The translations under genes and the position numbers were made by a program. A stretch of 64,000 nucleotides of DNA from positions 1-64,000 of the forward strand of contig NZ_NHTN01000032.1 of NCBI RefSeq assembly GCF_002167005.1, read 5' to 3'. Origin of the DNA: Indiicoccus explosivorum (GTDB lineage: Bacteria; Bacillota; Bacilli; Bacillales_A; Planococcaceae). Below are positions 19,462-29,458 of this stretch, piece after piece. How positions within the stretch are numbered: the stretch's first letter is position 1; every line of letters starts with the position of its first letter. The notes under the pieces are model-generated. The model was given only the letters and a program-made list of their open reading frames with translations. It was not told the origin of the DNA and ran no database searches.

Positions 19462-20055
19462 ATGGATTTTTACCACTTTGCGAAGGGTGTCGTTTTTTCA
19501 GTCATCAAACCCCTTTATCGGCTAGAGGTGTCAGGATTGGATAATTTTCCGGAAAGCGGCGGTATCCTTCTCTGTTCGAATCATATCCATAACTTCGATC
19601 CCCTCGTCATGGGGATTTCAGCGCCAAGACCGGTGAATTTCATGGCGAAAGCCGAACTGTTCAATGCGCCGGTCTTGAAAGGGCTTCTTCCGAAAGTCCA
19701 TGCGTTCCCTGTCAAGCGGGGACTGAGTGACAGGGAAGCGCTTCGGACGGCGCTCCGTCTCCTGAAGAGCGGAGAAGTCGTCGGAATGTTCCCGGAAGGA
19801 ACGCGCAGCAAAAACGGCCAGCTGGGAGAAGGCCTCTCCGGTGCCGGTTTTTTCGCACTACGGGGGGATGCCGATGTCGTCCCGTGTGCGATCATCGGGA
19901 AATACCGGTCTTTCCGTAAAGTCAGAATGATCTTCGGGGAGCCGATCGACATGGCCCCTTACCGCGAACGGAAAGCTTCCGCCGATGAAGTGACGGCTGA
20001 CATCATGAAAGCCATCCAAAGAATTTTGGATGAAAATGAGAATTATAAGGGTTAA
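19462..20055 (+). CDS. plsC: 1-acyl-sn-glycerol-3-phosphate acyltransferase
   Basis: Makes phosphatidic acid by acylating lysophosphatidic acid at the membrane. The 197 residues contain the catalytic H-x4-D motif (NHIHNFD), VKRGLSDREALRTALR and the acceptor-binding FPEGTRSKNG. The ATG at 19462 follows the cmk stop by one base; GTG at 19450 overlaps cmk. The GGAG at 19445 is 13 bases from the ATG, a little far. Confidence 0.92.
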   Translation: MDFYHFAKGVVFSVIKPLYRLEVSGLDNFPESGGILLCSNHIHNFDPLVMGISAPRPVNFMAKAELFNAPVLKGLLPKVHAFPVKRGLSDREALRTALRLLKSGEVVGMFPEGTRSKNGQLGEGLSGAGFFALRGDADVVPCAIIGKYRSFRKVRMIFGEPIDMAPYRERKASADEVTADIMKAIQRILDENENYKG

Positions 20056-20058
20056 GTT

Positions 20059-20087
20059 TTGTTTTTATTAGAGAATTCGAATAAAAT
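20059..20087 (+). promoter_or_regulatory. SigA-type promoter of rpsA
   Basis: TTGTTT (20059-20064) and TAAAAT (20082-20087) are 17 bases apart, in the AT-rich gap between plsC and rpsA. Confidence 0.6.
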
Positions 20088-20119
20088 AAGACATGGAAAG
20101 TTTTTGAGGAGGGCTACTT

Positions 20120-21265
20120 ATGTCAGAGGAAATGAACATGATGGAAAACCGCGAATTCCAGGTAGGGGACCGCGTTACCGGAACTGTCGCGAAAGTGGAA
20201 GATAAGGCAGTGACCGTCACCATTGAAGGCGCACCATTCGACGGGGTTGTTCCGATCAGCGAACTGTCCAGTCTCCATATTGAAAAAGCGTCCGATTCTG
20301 TGAAAGAAGGAGACGAACTGGAACTGGTCATCACGAAGGTGGAAGACGAAAATTTCGTCCTTTCCAAGCGGAAAGTGGATGCCGAGCAGGCATGGTCCGA
20401 TCTTGAGGAAAAATTTGAGTCCGGGGAGATCATCGAGGCGGAAGTGAAAGATGTCGTAAAAGGCGGCCTCGTCGTGGATCTCGGGGTACGCGGATTCGTG
20501 CCGGCTTCGCTCGTGGAAGATTATTTCGTTGAATCCTTTGAAGATTACAAAGGGAAAACGATGACCTTTAAGATCGTTGAAATGGAGAAGGAGAACAACC
20601 GGCTGATCCTTTCCCACCGCGCGGTCGTCGAAAAGGAAAAAGAAGCGCATAAGGCGGAAGTGCTGGAGAACATCCATGCCGGAGACGTGCTGACCGGCCG
20701 TGTCCAGCGGATCGCATCGTTCGGCGCGTTCGTCGATCTCGGCGGCGTGGACGGTCTCGTGCATATTTCCCAGCTGTCCTATGAACACGTCGAAAAAGTG
20801 TCGGACGTGGTGAAGGAAGGGCAGGAAGTGCAAGTGAAGGTGCTTTCTGTCGACCGTGATGCGGAGCGGATTTCCCTGTCCATCAAGGAAACGCTTCCCG
20901 GGCCATGGGACAACATCGAAGAGAAGATGCCGAAAGGCTCGGTCCATACCGGAACGGTCAAACGTCTCGTAAGCTACGGCGCGTTCGTCGAAGTGCTCCC
21001 GGGGGTTGAAGGGCTTGTGCACATTTCACAGATCGCCCATAAGCATATCGCAACGCCTCAGGAAGTGCTGTCGGAAGGGCAGGAAGTGCAAGTGAAAGTG
21101 CTCGATGCAAACGAACAGGACAAGCGGCTGTCACTCAGCATCAAAGAACTGACAGACAAAAACAGCGAACCGGACAATCGCGATTATGAAATGCCTGAAG
21201 AATCGACAGGCTTTTCTCTCAGTGATGTGATCGGTGATAAGCTGAAAGGGTTCCGTTCCGAGTAA
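20120..21265 (+). CDS. rpsA: 30S ribosomal protein S1 homologue (YpfD)
   Basis: RNA-binding protein with four S1 domains at about residues 13-84, 102-167, 188-256 and 273-343. Later domains show the clear S1 signature ([18 protein letters not shown] and [19 protein letters not shown]). The length of 381 matches the Firmicutes four-domain form, shorter than the six-domain E. coli S1. GAGGAGGG precedes the ATG. Whether it is a true ribosomal subunit or an RNA-binding accessory protein is not settled for this group. Confidence 0.93.
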   Translation: MSEEMNMMENREFQVGDRVTGTVAKVEDKAVTVTIEGAPFDGVVPISELSSLHIEKASDSVKEGDELELVITKVEDENFVLSKRKVDAEQAWSDLEEKFESGEIIEAEVKDVVKGGLVVDLGVRGFVPASLVEDYFVESFEDYKGKTMTFKIVEMEKENNRLILSHRAVVEKEKEAHKAEVLENIHAGDVLTGRVQRIASFGAFVDLGGVDGLVHISQLSYEHVEKVSDVVKEGQEVQVKVLSVDRDAERISLSIKETLPGPWDNIEEKMPKGSVHTGTVKRLVSYGAFVEVLPGVEGLVHISQIAHKHIATPQEVLSEGQEVQVKVLDANEQDKRLSLSIKELTDKNSEPDNRDYEMPEESTGFSLSDVIGDKLKGFRSE

Positions 21266-21287
21266 GCGGAATGCCAACTTCATATGA

Positions 21288-21329
21288 ATGAAAGCAGCGG
21301 GCATTCCGATGTTCCGCTGCTTTTTTGTG
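21288..21329 (+). terminator. Rho-independent terminator after rpsA
   Basis: AAAGCAGCGG pairs with CCGCTGCTTT around a GCATTCCGATGTT loop, followed by TTTTTTG. An overlapping alternative pairing (GCGGAATGCC with GGGCATTCCG) also exists. Confidence 0.82.
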
Positions 21330-21369
21330 TATAATAGGACTATCTGAAGCTGGAAGGATGTCGTTACTA

Positions 21370-22680
21370 ATGTCAAAACCGACAATTGCAATCGTCGGAA
21401 GGCCGAATGTCGGCAAATCTACAATTTTCAATCGGATCGTGGGGGAACGGGTATCGATCGTCGAAGACATACCGGGTGTCACCCGCGACCGTATTTATAG
21501 TTCAGCTGAATGGCTGACGCATGACTTCAATCTGATCGATACCGGCGGAATTGATCTAAGCGATGAACCGTTCCTCGAGCAGATCCGGCAGCAGGCGGAA
21601 ATCGCGATGGATGAAGCGGATGTCATCATTTTCCTCGTGAACGGGCGTGAGGGGGTCACTGTCCAGGATGAACAGGTGGCGGATATCCTGTACCGCACAA
21701 AAAAACCGGTCGTCCTTGCGGTCAATAAAATCGATAATCCCGATATGCGGGAAATGGTCTATGACTTTTACGCCCTCGGTTTCGGGGAACCGTTCCCGAT
21801 TTCCGGATCCCACGGCCTCGGTCTCGGTGACCTTCTGGATGAGGCGGCAAAGCATTTTCCTGATAAATCCGAAGAGGAGTACGGGGAAGATGTCATCAAG
21901 TTTTCATTGATCGGCCGGCCGAACGTCGGGAAATCCTCAATCGTGAACGCACTGTTAGGGGAAGAACGCGTCATCGTGAGCGACATTGCCGGCACGACCC
22001 GGGATGCCATCGATACAGAATACGAGTACAACGGGCAGGAGTACGTCATCATTGATACGGCTGGCATGCGGAAACGTGGCAAAGTATACGAATCCACGGA
22101 AAAGTACAGCGTCCTCCGCGCAATGCGGGCGATTGAACGGTCGGATGTCGTCCTTGTCGTACTGAACGGCGAAGAGGGGATTCAGGAGCAGGATAAGAAA
22201 ATCGCCGGTTATGCACACGATGCCGGTAAAGGCGTCATCATCGTCGTCAATAAGTGGGACGCGGTGGAAAAGGACGAGAAAACGATGAACGCGAGAACGA
22301 AGGAAATCCGTGATCATTTCCAGTTCCTGGACTACGCGCCGATTCTGTTCATTTCCGCCAAAACGAAGCAGCGGGTCCATAACCTGCTTGAAATCATCGA
22401 CCGGGTGAGTGAAAACCATTCACTCCGGATCCAGTCGAGCATTCTCAATGAGGTCATTGCGGATGCCGTGGCGATGAACCCGGCGCCGAGTGATAAAGGA
22501 CGGAAACTCCGGATTTACTACATGACGCAAGTCGGGGTCAAACCGCCGACATTCATCGTGTTTGTCAATGATCCGGAATTGATGCACTTCTCTTATGAAC
22601 GGTTCCTGCAGAATCGCATTCGTGAAACGTTCGATTTTGAAGGGACACCGATCCGGATCATTACACGGGCTCGAACTTAA
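21370..22680 (+). CDS. der: Ribosome-assembly GTPase Der (EngA)
   Basis: Essential double-GTPase needed for 50S ribosome assembly. The 436 residues have two G domains: GRPNVGKST near residue 10 and [12 protein letters not shown] near 182, each with a DTGG/DTAG switch and NKID/NKWD motifs, then a C-terminal KH-like domain. The ATG at 21370 starts at [12 protein letters not shown], as in the family. Confidence 0.97.
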   Translation: MSKPTIAIVGRPNVGKSTIFNRIVGERVSIVEDIPGVTRDRIYSSAEWLTHDFNLIDTGGIDLSDEPFLEQIRQQAEIAMDEADVIIFLVNGREGVTVQDEQVADILYRTKKPVVLAVNKIDNPDMREMVYDFYALGFGEPFPISGSHGLGLGDLLDEAAKHFPDKSEEEYGEDVIKFSLIGRPNVGKSSIVNALLGEERVIVSDIAGTTRDAIDTEYEYNGQEYVIIDTAGMRKRGKVYESTEKYSVLRAMRAIERSDVVLVVLNGEEGIQEQDKKIAGYAHDAGKGVIIVVNKWDAVEKDEKTMNARTKEIRDHFQFLDYAPILFISAKTKQRVHNLLEIIDRVSENHSLRIQSSILNEVIADAVAMNPAPSDKGRKLRIYYMTQVGVKPPTFIVFVNDPELMHFSYERFLQNRIRETFDFEGTPIRIITRART

Positions 22681-22695
22681 AAGGAGGCGGAAAAG

Positions 22696-23715
22696 ATGGA
22701 AAAAGTAACGGTTTTCGGTGCAGGAAGCTGGGGGACCGCCCTGGCGGGGGTTCTCGCGCGGAACGGCCACGACGTCCTGTTATGGACCCATCGTCAGGCG
22801 CAGGCGGAAGAACTGAACAGTCATACGAACGAAGATTATCTTCCGGGCATCCGTCTTCCCGAATCGCTCCGGGCTACGGCCGACCAGGCCGAAGCGATCC
22901 GTCATTCCTCCATTTTTGTGATTGCCGTCCCTTCCAAGGCGATTCGTGAAGTCTGCTCTTCCATCAATGAAGGGATGGACGGACCGGCCTTATTCATTCA
23001 TGTATCAAAAGGGATTGAACCCGATACGCACAAACGGATCAGCGAAATGATCGCTGAGGAAGTGGACAGCGGCAAAGTGGAGGATATCGTCGTGCTGTCA
23101 GGTCCGAGCCATGCAGAGGAAGTGGCGCTTGAACATCCGACCACCGTGACGGCCGCCTCCCGGAACATCGATTCGGCGAAGCGCGTCCAGGACCTGTTCA
23201 TGAATCAGTTTCTCCGGGTCTATACGAACACCGATGTAGTCGGGGTGGAAATCGGCGGGGCACTGAAGAACATCATTGCCTTGGCGGCCGGCATCACGGA
23301 CGGCCTCGGCTATGGGGACAACGCGAAAGCGGCACTGATCACGCGCGGACTTGCTGAGATCGCACGCCTCGGTGTGAAAATGGGGGCGACGCCCCTTACA
23401 TTTTCGGGTCTTTCAGGAGTGGGGGATCTAATCGTCACATGCACGAGCCCGCATTCCCGGAACTGGCGCGCGGGCAATATGCTTGGAAAAGGCAAGACGA
23501 CACAGGAAGTGCTCGATTCCATGGGAATGGTCGTGGAAGGCATCCGGACGACGAAAGCGGCCAGGCAGCTGTCGGAGAAGATGGAAGTCCCGATGCCGAT
23601 CACAGCGGCCCTTTATTCGGTCCTGTTTGAAGGGGTGCCGGTCGAAAAGGCCGTCGAAGACCTGATGGGCCGCGTGAAGAAGGATGAAATGGAAGACTTG
23701 ATCGACTTGCTTTGA
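22696..23715 (+). CDS. gpsA: Glycerol-3-phosphate dehydrogenase [NAD(P)+]
   Basis: Reduces dihydroxyacetone phosphate to sn-glycerol 3-phosphate for phospholipid synthesis. The 339 residues have the N-terminal nucleotide fold (GAGSWGTALAGVLARNGH), ALKNIIALAAGITDGLGYGDNAKAAL with the catalytic Lys, and FSGLSGVGDLIVTCTSPHSRN. AAGGAGGCGG precedes the ATG. It follows der, as in Bacillus. Confidence 0.97.
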   Translation: MEKVTVFGAGSWGTALAGVLARNGHDVLLWTHRQAQAEELNSHTNEDYLPGIRLPESLRATADQAEAIRHSSIFVIAVPSKAIREVCSSINEGMDGPALFIHVSKGIEPDTHKRISEMIAEEVDSGKVEDIVVLSGPSHAEEVALEHPTTVTAASRNIDSAKRVQDLFMNQFLRVYTNTDVVGVEIGGALKNIIALAAGITDGLGYGDNAKAALITRGLAEIARLGVKMGATPLTFSGLSGVGDLIVTCTSPHSRNWRAGNMLGKGKTTQEVLDSMGMVVEGIRTTKAARQLSEKMEVPMPITAALYSVLFEGVPVEKAVEDLMGRVKKDEMEDLIDLL

Positions 23716-23719
23716 TTGT

Positions 23720-23761
23720 CACAAAAAGAAGGGACGCGGCAGAGCGCCCCTTCTTTTTGTG
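23720..23761. terminator. Rho-independent terminator after gpsA
   Basis: CACAAAAAGAAGGG(A)CGC and GCGCCCCTTCTTTTTGTG form a long stem with T-rich arms, so the hairpin could work on either strand; the upstream gene is gpsA. Confidence 0.85.
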
Positions 23762-23802
23762 TGCTATACTGATTTTTGAAACTGAGTGAAAGGCGGCTTA
23801 CT

Positions 23803-24003
23803 ATGACCTCTCTCGATAAGATGTGGATCTCTTTTGCAGGCATGGGGTTCTTGATGATCTCCATGGGACTGATCTATGTCAGCCGGTATAAAATCAGCAA
23901 TGGAATTTTGAAGTTTGTCACGGCCCTTGCGGCATATGGCCTGCTGATTATCGGTTTTATCCTTTCAGCGTTCATCGTGTTCAGTGGGCCAACGGGAAAC
24001 TGA
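23803..24003 (+). CDS. Small membrane protein, DUF2768 (YphE-like)
   Basis: The 66-residue protein has two hydrophobic segments (about 8-26 and 36-60) separated by a short basic loop (SRYKISNG). In B. subtilis YphE lies in the same place between gpsA and yphF. Function unknown. The ATG at 23803 has AAAGGCGG upstream; an earlier in-frame ATG would add nine residues without a clear site. Confidence 0.75.
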   Translation: MTSLDKMWISFAGMGFLMISMGLIYVSRYKISNGILKFVTALAAYGLLIIGFILSAFIVFSGPTGN

Positions 24004-24015
24004 CGGGGTGATGGC

Positions 24016-24726
24016 ATGAAAAAAATCCTTTTAATTCTCCTGCTGACCGCTGTATCCTCACTTCTTTCCGGATGCCTGTTCCCGGAAAGCGAGCGGGCGG
24101 GCAGCCAGATACCGTATGAAGAACAAGTCGCGTCGGTCCAGGAGGCGGTGGACAGATACCGGGAAGCCACCGGCGGCCTGCTTCCGATCGCCAACCGGGA
24201 CATGGATGTCGACCAATACATCAAGTACCCGATCGATTTTTCGAAGATCGTGCCGGCTTACCTGCCGGAAATCCCGGCGAATGCCTTTGAAGAGGGCGGG
24301 ATCTACCAGTACGTCCTCATGGACGTGGAGGAGGAGCCGGCGGTGAAACTGGTCGATCTCCGGCTCGCGGAAAAAATCAGGGAATTGAATATCCGGAAAG
24401 GCATCAACGGCTACGTCCCGGTGGCGGATGTGATCACCGACAACGTGTTCATGCCAAGCTACAAAGCGATGGGCTATGACGAAGAGCAGTTCGTGCAAAG
24501 TCCGTATACGGGCCGCAGCCTTCCGGTCGTCGTCACAGGAGACGGTGAATTCTTCATCGATTATTCAATGGATCTGTATTCGGCGCTCCAGGAATACGAA
24601 GGTGACGTGGAGCCCGGGGAAGATATCCGGTTCATCCTTTATGAAGACAGTCCGGTTGTTCCCGCTTATTCCTTGCCATACACGGTGGACGGGAATGGAG
24701 AGCCGATCTTTCTAGAAAAGAAATGA
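24016..24726 (+). CDS. Lipoprotein, YphF-like
   Basis: The 236 residues begin with a lipoprotein signal peptide and lipobox LLSGC (Cys19 or so), so the protein is probably anchored outside the membrane. The rest is an acidic, soluble domain of unknown function. It occupies the yphF place, two genes after gpsA and upstream of hbs. In sporulating relatives spoIVA lies close by; here the gap to hbs is only 169 bases with a terminator. Confidence 0.78.
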   Translation: MKKILLILLLTAVSSLLSGCLFPESERAGSQIPYEEQVASVQEAVDRYREATGGLLPIANRDMDVDQYIKYPIDFSKIVPAYLPEIPANAFEEGGIYQYVLMDVEEEPAVKLVDLRLAEKIRELNIRKGINGYVPVADVITDNVFMPSYKAMGYDEEQFVQSPYTGRSLPVVVTGDGEFFIDYSMDLYSALQEYEGDVEPGEDIRFILYEDSPVVPAYSLPYTVDGNGEPIFLEKK

Positions 24727-24800
24727 CCAAAATCCGGACAATGGGACCGGAAGCGGGTTCTATTTTGAATCTTATGTCATTTTATTCTTCTTAAATTTGG

Positions 24801-24838
24801 AAAACCCCCGCAAATGTTGTTGCGGCGGGTTTTTTGTT
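24801..24838 (+). terminator. Rho-independent terminator before hbs
   Basis: AAAACCCCCGCAA and TTGCGGCGGGTTTT pair with one mismatch around a TGTTG-type loop, followed by TT. Confidence 0.82.
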
Positions 24839-24895
24839 GTGATACTCTTTTATCAGGTCTTCAGCTTTCCATCCCTTTGAGAGGAGGTGAATGGC

Positions 24896-25168
24896 ATGAA
24901 CAAAACAGAATTGGTGAACGCTGTTGCAGAAGCGGCAGACATCTCCCGTAAAGACGCTGCGAAAGCGGTCGATGCAACTTTCGATACAATTCAAGGCGCA
25001 TTGACGAAAGGCGATAAAGTTTCCCTGATCGGTTTCGGGAACTTCGAAGTCCGTGAACGTGCGGCCCGCAAAGGACGCAACCCGCAGACAGGTGAGGAAA
25101 TCGAAATCGCGGAAAGCAAAATCCCTGCATTCAAACCGGGGAAAGCACTGAAAGATGCTGTCAAGTAA
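24896..25168 (+). CDS. hbs: DNA-binding protein HU
   Basis: Histone-like protein that bends and packs DNA as a dimer. The 90 residues fit the HU family, with [17 protein letters not shown] at the start and the DNA-binding arm signature [22 protein letters not shown]. The GAGGAGG site is 8 bases from the ATG at 24896; the nearby ATG at 24891 is out of frame and stops after two codons. Codon use is strongly biased, in keeping with high expression. Confidence 0.97.
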   Translation: MNKTELVNAVAEAADISRKDAAKAVDATFDTIQGALTKGDKVSLIGFGNFEVRERAARKGRNPQTGEEIEIAESKIPAFKPGKALKDAVK

Positions 25169-25187
25169 GATTCAGTGACTACATAAG

Positions 25188-25229
25188 GATGACTTCCGCA
25201 GTGAGAGCTGTGGAAGTCGTCCTTTTTCT
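25188..25229 (+). terminator. Rho-independent terminator after hbs
   Basis: AGGATGACTTCCGCAG and CTGTGGAAGTCGTCCT form a long stem with one wobble, followed by TTTTTC. Confidence 0.9.
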
Positions 25230-25354
25230 ATGGAAGAAAAAGGGTGATTCCAGCCAGCCGGCACTCCGGGCAGAAAGATGTGTCCGAAAAGTGCACTGGT
25301 CCGGGAAGTTTCCTCGTGTTCTGGAACGACTGCGGTATCCGGGGGCCGGTATTT

Positions 25355-25363
25355 TGCTATAAT
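25355..25363 (+). promoter_or_regulatory. Extended -10 promoter of folE-mtrB
   Basis: TGC is followed by a perfect TATAAT (25358-25363). No clear -35 is visible. It lies 53 bases upstream of folE. Confidence 0.6.
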
Positions 25364-25415
25364 GGCTATACATATGCTACGATTCAAAGGAATTTGTGTT
25401 TCAGGAGGAACCCCC

Positions 25416-25994
25416 ATGAAGACCATATCGGGAATCGATTTGAATAAAATAGAACAGGCTGTTGCAATGATCCTGGAAGCAATCGGGGAAGATCCATCCC
25501 GGGAAGGTCTGATGGATACGCCGAAGCGCGTCGCCAAGATGTATGAAGAAGTGTTTTCCGGCATTCATGAAGACCCGAAGGACTATTTCCGGACGGTTTT
25601 CCATGAAGATCATGAGGAACTTGTTCTCGTAAAGGACATCCCTTTCTATTCCATGTGCGAACATCACCTCGTGCCGTTCCACGGGAAAGCGCATATCGCC
25701 TATATTCCGCAAAACGGGACGGTCGCGGGCCTCAGCAAACTGGCGCGGGCTGTGGAAAGTGTGACGAAGCGGCCGCAGCTCCAGGAGCGGATCACGACGA
25801 CCATTGCGGAGACGATCATGGAAATGCTCGGCGCTGCCGGCGTCTATGTCATGGTGGAAGCGGAGCATATGTGCATGACGATGCGGGGCGTGAAAAAGCC
25901 CGGCAGCAAGACCGTCACGGCGGCAGCGAGAGGTGTATTGAAAGAAGACGCAATCAAGCGTTCGGAAGTCATTTCCTTTATTCAGATGAATTGA
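25416..25994 (+). CDS. folE: GTP cyclohydrolase I
   Basis: Converts GTP to dihydroneopterin triphosphate, first step of folate synthesis (also called mtrA in B. subtilis). The 192 residues have [20 protein letters not shown] with the zinc Cys and His residues, and [17 protein letters not shown] with the second zinc Cys. ATG at 25416 has GGAGGA upstream; in-frame upstream codons lie across the promoter. mtrB follows after 17 bases. Confidence 0.96.
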   Translation: MKTISGIDLNKIEQAVAMILEAIGEDPSREGLMDTPKRVAKMYEEVFSGIHEDPKDYFRTVFHEDHEELVLVKDIPFYSMCEHHLVPFHGKAHIAYIPQNGTVAGLSKLARAVESVTKRPQLQERITTTIAETIMEMLGAAGVYVMVEAEHMCMTMRGVKKPGSKTVTAAARGVLKEDAIKRSEVISFIQMN

Positions 25995-26011
25995 AACAGG
26001 CAGGTGATAGC

Positions 26012-26233
26012 ATGGCACAGACGGAATATATTGTCATCAAGGCAGCAGAGGACGGCGTGAATGTCATCGGGCTGACGAGAGGCACGGACACCAAATTTCA
26101 TCATTCGGAAAAATTGGACCGCGGTGAAGTGATGATCGCCCAGTTCACCGAACATACTTCGGCAATGAAGATCCGGGGGAAAGCGGAGATCCATACGGCG
26201 TACGGCAATATCGAGAGCGAAGGCAAAAAGTGA
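26012..26233 (+). CDS. mtrB: Trp RNA-binding attenuation protein TRAP
   Basis: Forms an 11-subunit ring that, with tryptophan, binds (G/U)AG repeats in trp-gene mRNA and attenuates expression. The 73-residue length and the core ([20 protein letters not shown]-like, with [12 protein letters not shown]) fit the family. It sits behind folE as in B. subtilis. The trp operon is not at its usual place between aroH and hisC in this window. Confidence 0.92.
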   Translation: MAQTEYIVIKAAEDGVNVIGLTRGTDTKFHHSEKLDRGEVMIAQFTEHTSAMKIRGKAEIHTAYGNIESEGKK

Positions 26234-26264
26234 TCCGGCTGAAGTGAAGGCTTCAGCAGCACTG

Positions 26265-26273
26265 TGATATACT
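26265..26273 (+). promoter_or_regulatory. Extended -10 promoter of hepS
   Basis: TGA (26265-26267) followed by TATACT (26268-26273), 38 bases upstream of the preferred hepS start. Confidence 0.45.
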
Positions 26274-26310
26274 AAATAGCATGGCGATCCACGATTGGAG
26301 CAGGCAAGTT

Positions 26311-27084
26311 ATGAACGGACAGCAAATAGATGAAAAAATCACTTCTGAACAATTGGCCATTTTGGAACTTGTTCATCATCGGACACTCGAGAAGACGACT
26401 GCGGGCGCTGCAGTGAAACGGGCTCGGCTGTTCTTTTTGCTGCTTCCTTATTTTAACGGGGACTACTGGCCGGCGGATGCGGAAGCATCCAGCAGATCGG
26501 TATCGATTGTACAGGCGGCGCTCGATGCCCATGACCTGGTGGAAGAGAACGGAGCGGCCGTCCCGGAACAGCAGCTCACCGTCCTGGCCGGCGATTATTA
26601 CAGCGGCATCCATTATCTTCTGCTGGCTAAGCTGAAGAATATAGGCCTGATCCGCTGCATCTCCGCTGCGATTGCGGAAGCATGTGAAAGCAAAGCGGTT
26701 TTCTACAAGGAAGGCCTTCTCTGCACTGCTGAAATTGAACAGGCGGTGGAAACGGCGGAGAACAGTCTGATCTTCGCATTTTATCGGTATTACGGTTTCG
26801 ACAGCTATTCCTGGCTGGCAGGACGGGTTCTCAGTCTGCTGAAATACCGTGAAGAGCTCCTGCTTCTGCAGGCGGGGGAAATGAGCAAATTCCTGGAAGT
26901 CCTGACTGCCGCGACAGGCAGCCTCCTGAAGGCGGAACGATGGCTGGAAGGAAAGCTGAACGGCCTGTACCGGGAGGTTCTCCGGCAAAATGAAAAAACG
27001 CTTACAAGGGAACTTGAACAGTTCCTGCTCGATAAAATCCTGCCGGATCACCGGCAAGTGGAGCAATTGATACGTGAAGGGTGA
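26311..27084 (+). CDS. hepS: Heptaprenyl diphosphate synthase component 1
   Basis: Small regulatory subunit that works with HepT to make the C35 side chain of menaquinone-7. The family motif [17 protein letters not shown] lies near residues 89-105. The 257-residue frame starts at ATG 26311 behind GGAG; an ATG at 26281 is possible but falls next to the promoter. hepS-menG-hepT is the usual Bacillales order. Confidence 0.88.
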   Translation: MNGQQIDEKITSEQLAILELVHHRTLEKTTAGAAVKRARLFFLLLPYFNGDYWPADAEASSRSVSIVQAALDAHDLVEENGAAVPEQQLTVLAGDYYSGIHYLLLAKLKNIGLIRCISAAIAEACESKAVFYKEGLLCTAEIEQAVETAENSLIFAFYRYYGFDSYSWLAGRVLSLLKYREELLLLQAGEMSKFLEVLTAATGSLLKAERWLEGKLNGLYREVLRQNEKTLTRELEQFLLDKILPDHRQVEQLIREG

Positions 27085-27088
27085 GGAC

Positions 27089-27790
27089 ATGCAGAAGACG
27101 AAAGAACAGCGGGTGCACGAAGTCTTTGAAAAGATTTCATCCGAATACGATCACATGAACTCGGTCATCAGTTTCCAGCAGCACGTCCGCTGGCGGAAAG
27201 ACGCCATGGAAAAGCTGCAGGTCCGGCCAGGCGCATCCGCGATTGACGTCTGCTGCGGCACAGGTGACTGGACCATCGCTCTTGCAGAAGCGGCAGGAAA
27301 AGAAGGCCGGGTGGTCGGTCTCGATTTCAGCAGGAACATGCTGGACGTCGGGAAACAGAAAACGCAGCACATGCCTCAAGTCGAGTTGCTGCACGGGAAT
27401 GCGATGGCGCTCCCGTTCCCTGATAATTCATTCGATTATGCAACGATCGGCTTCGGGCTCCGGAACGTTCCGGATTATGTCCAAGTCCTTTCCGAAATGC
27501 ACCGGGTGCTGAAACCGGGAGGGATGATTGCGTGCCTGGAAACGAGCCAGCCGGAGTCCAGACTTTTCCGGCCGGTCTTCCGGCTGTATTTCCGTTATAT
27601 CATGCCGGTGTTCGGCAAAGTGCTGGCAAAGAGCTACAGTGAATATTCATGGCTGCAGGAATCGGCGAAGACTTTCCCGGACATGAAAGGGTTAGCCCGC
27701 CTGTTCGCGAAGGCCGGATTTCGGGATATCAAGTACAAGCCGTACAGCGGCGGCGCAGCCGCTCTCCATATCGGATTCAAACGGCCGTAG
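27089..27790 (+). CDS. menG: Demethylmenaquinone methyltransferase
   Basis: SAM-dependent last step of menaquinone synthesis (also named menH/ubiE). The 233 residues have the SAM motif [13 protein letters not shown] near 50-62, and the UbiE signatures [17 protein letters not shown] and [13 protein letters not shown] at 27089 follows GTGAGGA. The last part, [12 protein letters not shown], is typical of the family. Confidence 0.95.
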   Translation: MQKTKEQRVHEVFEKISSEYDHMNSVISFQQHVRWRKDAMEKLQVRPGASAIDVCCGTGDWTIALAEAAGKEGRVVGLDFSRNMLDVGKQKTQHMPQVELLHGNAMALPFPDNSFDYATIGFGLRNVPDYVQVLSEMHRVLKPGGMIACLETSQPESRLFRPVFRLYFRYIMPVFGKVLAKSYSEYSWLQESAKTFPDMKGLARLFAKAGFRDIKYKPYSGGAAALHIGFKRP

Positions 27791-27853
27791 CGCCACGAGG
27801 CGGCTGTCCCGGGGATGGATCAATCATCAATTTAAGCGGGAGAAGGTTTTATT

Positions 27854-28828
27854 GTGGAAAAAGTGAAGCTAGGAATTCTTTACTCCGGTCTCCGTCCGGA
27901 ACTGGACATCATCGAAAATGAATTAGCGCGCACTGTGGATTCTTCTTCTCACTTGCTCAATGATGCTTCTCTCCATTTACTCCAGGCCGGCGGCAAGCGG
28001 ATCCGGCCTGTTTTTGTGCTTTTGTGCGCAAAATTCGGCGATTCCGGAACAGCAGCTGTCCGGGACACGGCGGTCGCCCTGGAACTGATCCACATGGCTT
28101 CTCTCGTCCATGATGATGTCATTGACGATTCGCTCGTCCGGAGAGGCGGTCCGACCGTGAAAGCCCAATGGAACAGTCGGGTGGCTATGTATACCGGGGA
28201 CTTCATGTTCGCACGGGCACTCGAGCGCGTTTCCGCGATTGATCATCCGGTGCTGCACGAAGTGCTGGCCAAGGCGATCATCGAGGTCTGCCGGGGAGAG
28301 ATCATCCAAATCGAGGACAAACAGAAGCTCGATCAGAATTTGCGCAGTTACTTGAGGCGGATAAAACGCAAAACCGCCCTCCTCATTTCTTCAAGCTGCG
28401 AACTCGGTGCCCTGGCCGCTGGAACGGCCCCTGACACTGCCGCCCGGCTCCGGCGTTTTGGATATTTTATCGGGATGTCCTTCCAGATCATCGATGATGT
28501 ACTGGACTTCACTTCTTCTGATGCTGAACTCGGAAAACCGGCTGGAAGTGATTTTTTGCAGGGAAACATAACACTTCCCATATTGGCGGCCCGGGACGAT
28601 GCAGCTCTCCAGCGTCTTTTGGCGGACCGTATCGGCAGAAATCTGTCAGCTGATGAGCGGATGGAAGTCGTCGAGGCGGTGCGCCAAGGGCCGGGCATCC
28701 GGCGCTCCAAGGAGCTAAGCGACCGCTACTTGAAAAAGGCGCTGGATCAGCTGGAACCGCTGCCTGATGGCCGGGCAAAAAAAGCGCTCCGGGATGTGGC
28801 TTTGTTCATCGGCAAGCGCCGATTCTAA
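27854..28828 (+). CDS. hepT: Heptaprenyl diphosphate synthase component 2
   Basis: Catalytic trans-prenyltransferase subunit. The two Asp-rich Mg2+-binding motifs are present: HDDVIDDS (near 85) and IDDVLDF (near 215), with GGKRIRP near residue 47. The 324 residues begin with a GTG at 27854 behind GGGAGAAGG. It works with HepS upstream and supplies the menaquinone used by the qcrABC complex. Confidence 0.94.
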   Translation: MEKVKLGILYSGLRPELDIIENELARTVDSSSHLLNDASLHLLQAGGKRIRPVFVLLCAKFGDSGTAAVRDTAVALELIHMASLVHDDVIDDSLVRRGGPTVKAQWNSRVAMYTGDFMFARALERVSAIDHPVLHEVLAKAIIEVCRGEIIQIEDKQKLDQNLRSYLRRIKRKTALLISSSCELGALAAGTAPDTAARLRRFGYFIGMSFQIIDDVLDFTSSDAELGKPAGSDFLQGNITLPILAARDDAALQRLLADRIGRNLSADERMEVVEAVRQGPGIRRSKELSDRYLKKALDQLEPLPDGRAKKALRDVALFIGKRRF

Positions 28829-28836
28829 GCTGCCAG

Positions 28837-28864
28837 TTGACAATCGCGAAGGTCATGATAGTAT
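28837..28864 (+). promoter_or_regulatory. SigA-type promoter of ndk
   Basis: TTGACA (28837-28842) and TAGTAT (28859-28864) are 16 bases apart, and the -10 has an upstream TGA (extended -10). Confidence 0.7.
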
Positions 28865-28915
28865 TTTTAGCGGCGGGCAAATTGCCTGAGATTTGAAAAT
28901 GAAGGAGTGTTGGAC

Positions 28916-29362
28916 ATGGAAAAGACGTTTTTAATGGTCAAGCCGGATGGCGTTCAGCGGAATGTGATCGGTGAAATCGTATCGCGGTTTGAGAAAAAAG
29001 GCTATAAGCTCGGCGGAGCGAAGCTGATGCAGATCTCCCAGGAGCTTGCCGAGCGTCACTACGGCGAGCATAAGGAACGGCCGTTTTTCGGGGAACTTGT
29101 TGAGTTCATTACTTCCGGCCCGGTTTTTGCGATGGTTTGGGAAGGTGAGAACGTGATTGCCACTGCCCGTCAAATGATGGGGGCGACAAACCCGAAAGAC
29201 GCCGCTCCAGGGACCATCCGCGGTGATTTTGCCGTGACAGTCGGCAAGAACATCATCCACGGTTCGGATTCCCCTGAAAGCGCGGAGCGGGAGATCGGCT
29301 TGTTCTTCAACGAAGACGAACTTCTTTCGTATGAAAAAACGATGGGAAGCTGGATCGACTGA
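28916..29362 (+). CDS. ndk: Nucleoside diphosphate kinase
   Basis: Balances NTP and dNTP pools through a phosphohistidine intermediate. The 148 residues show the catalytic His115 in [22 protein letters not shown] lies upstream of the ATG at 28916. Confidence 0.97.
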   Translation: MEKTFLMVKPDGVQRNVIGEIVSRFEKKGYKLGGAKLMQISQELAERHYGEHKERPFFGELVEFITSGPVFAMVWEGENVIATARQMMGATNPKDAAPGTIRGDFAVTVGKNIIHGSDSPESAEREIGLFFNEDELLSYEKTMGSWID

Positions 29363-29370
29363 TTTACCGA

Positions 29371-29397
29371 AAAAAGCAGCGGCTGCTGCTTTTTTTT
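29371..29397 (+). terminator. Rho-independent terminator after ndk
   Basis: AAAAGCAGC and GCTGCTTTT form a stem around GG, followed by a T run. Confidence 0.85.
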
Positions 29398-29458
29398 ATT
29401 TTGCCGGCTTCTCCTTTGGCGTATACTGTCAGTAGAAGAAGCGGGAGGATGGACAAAG

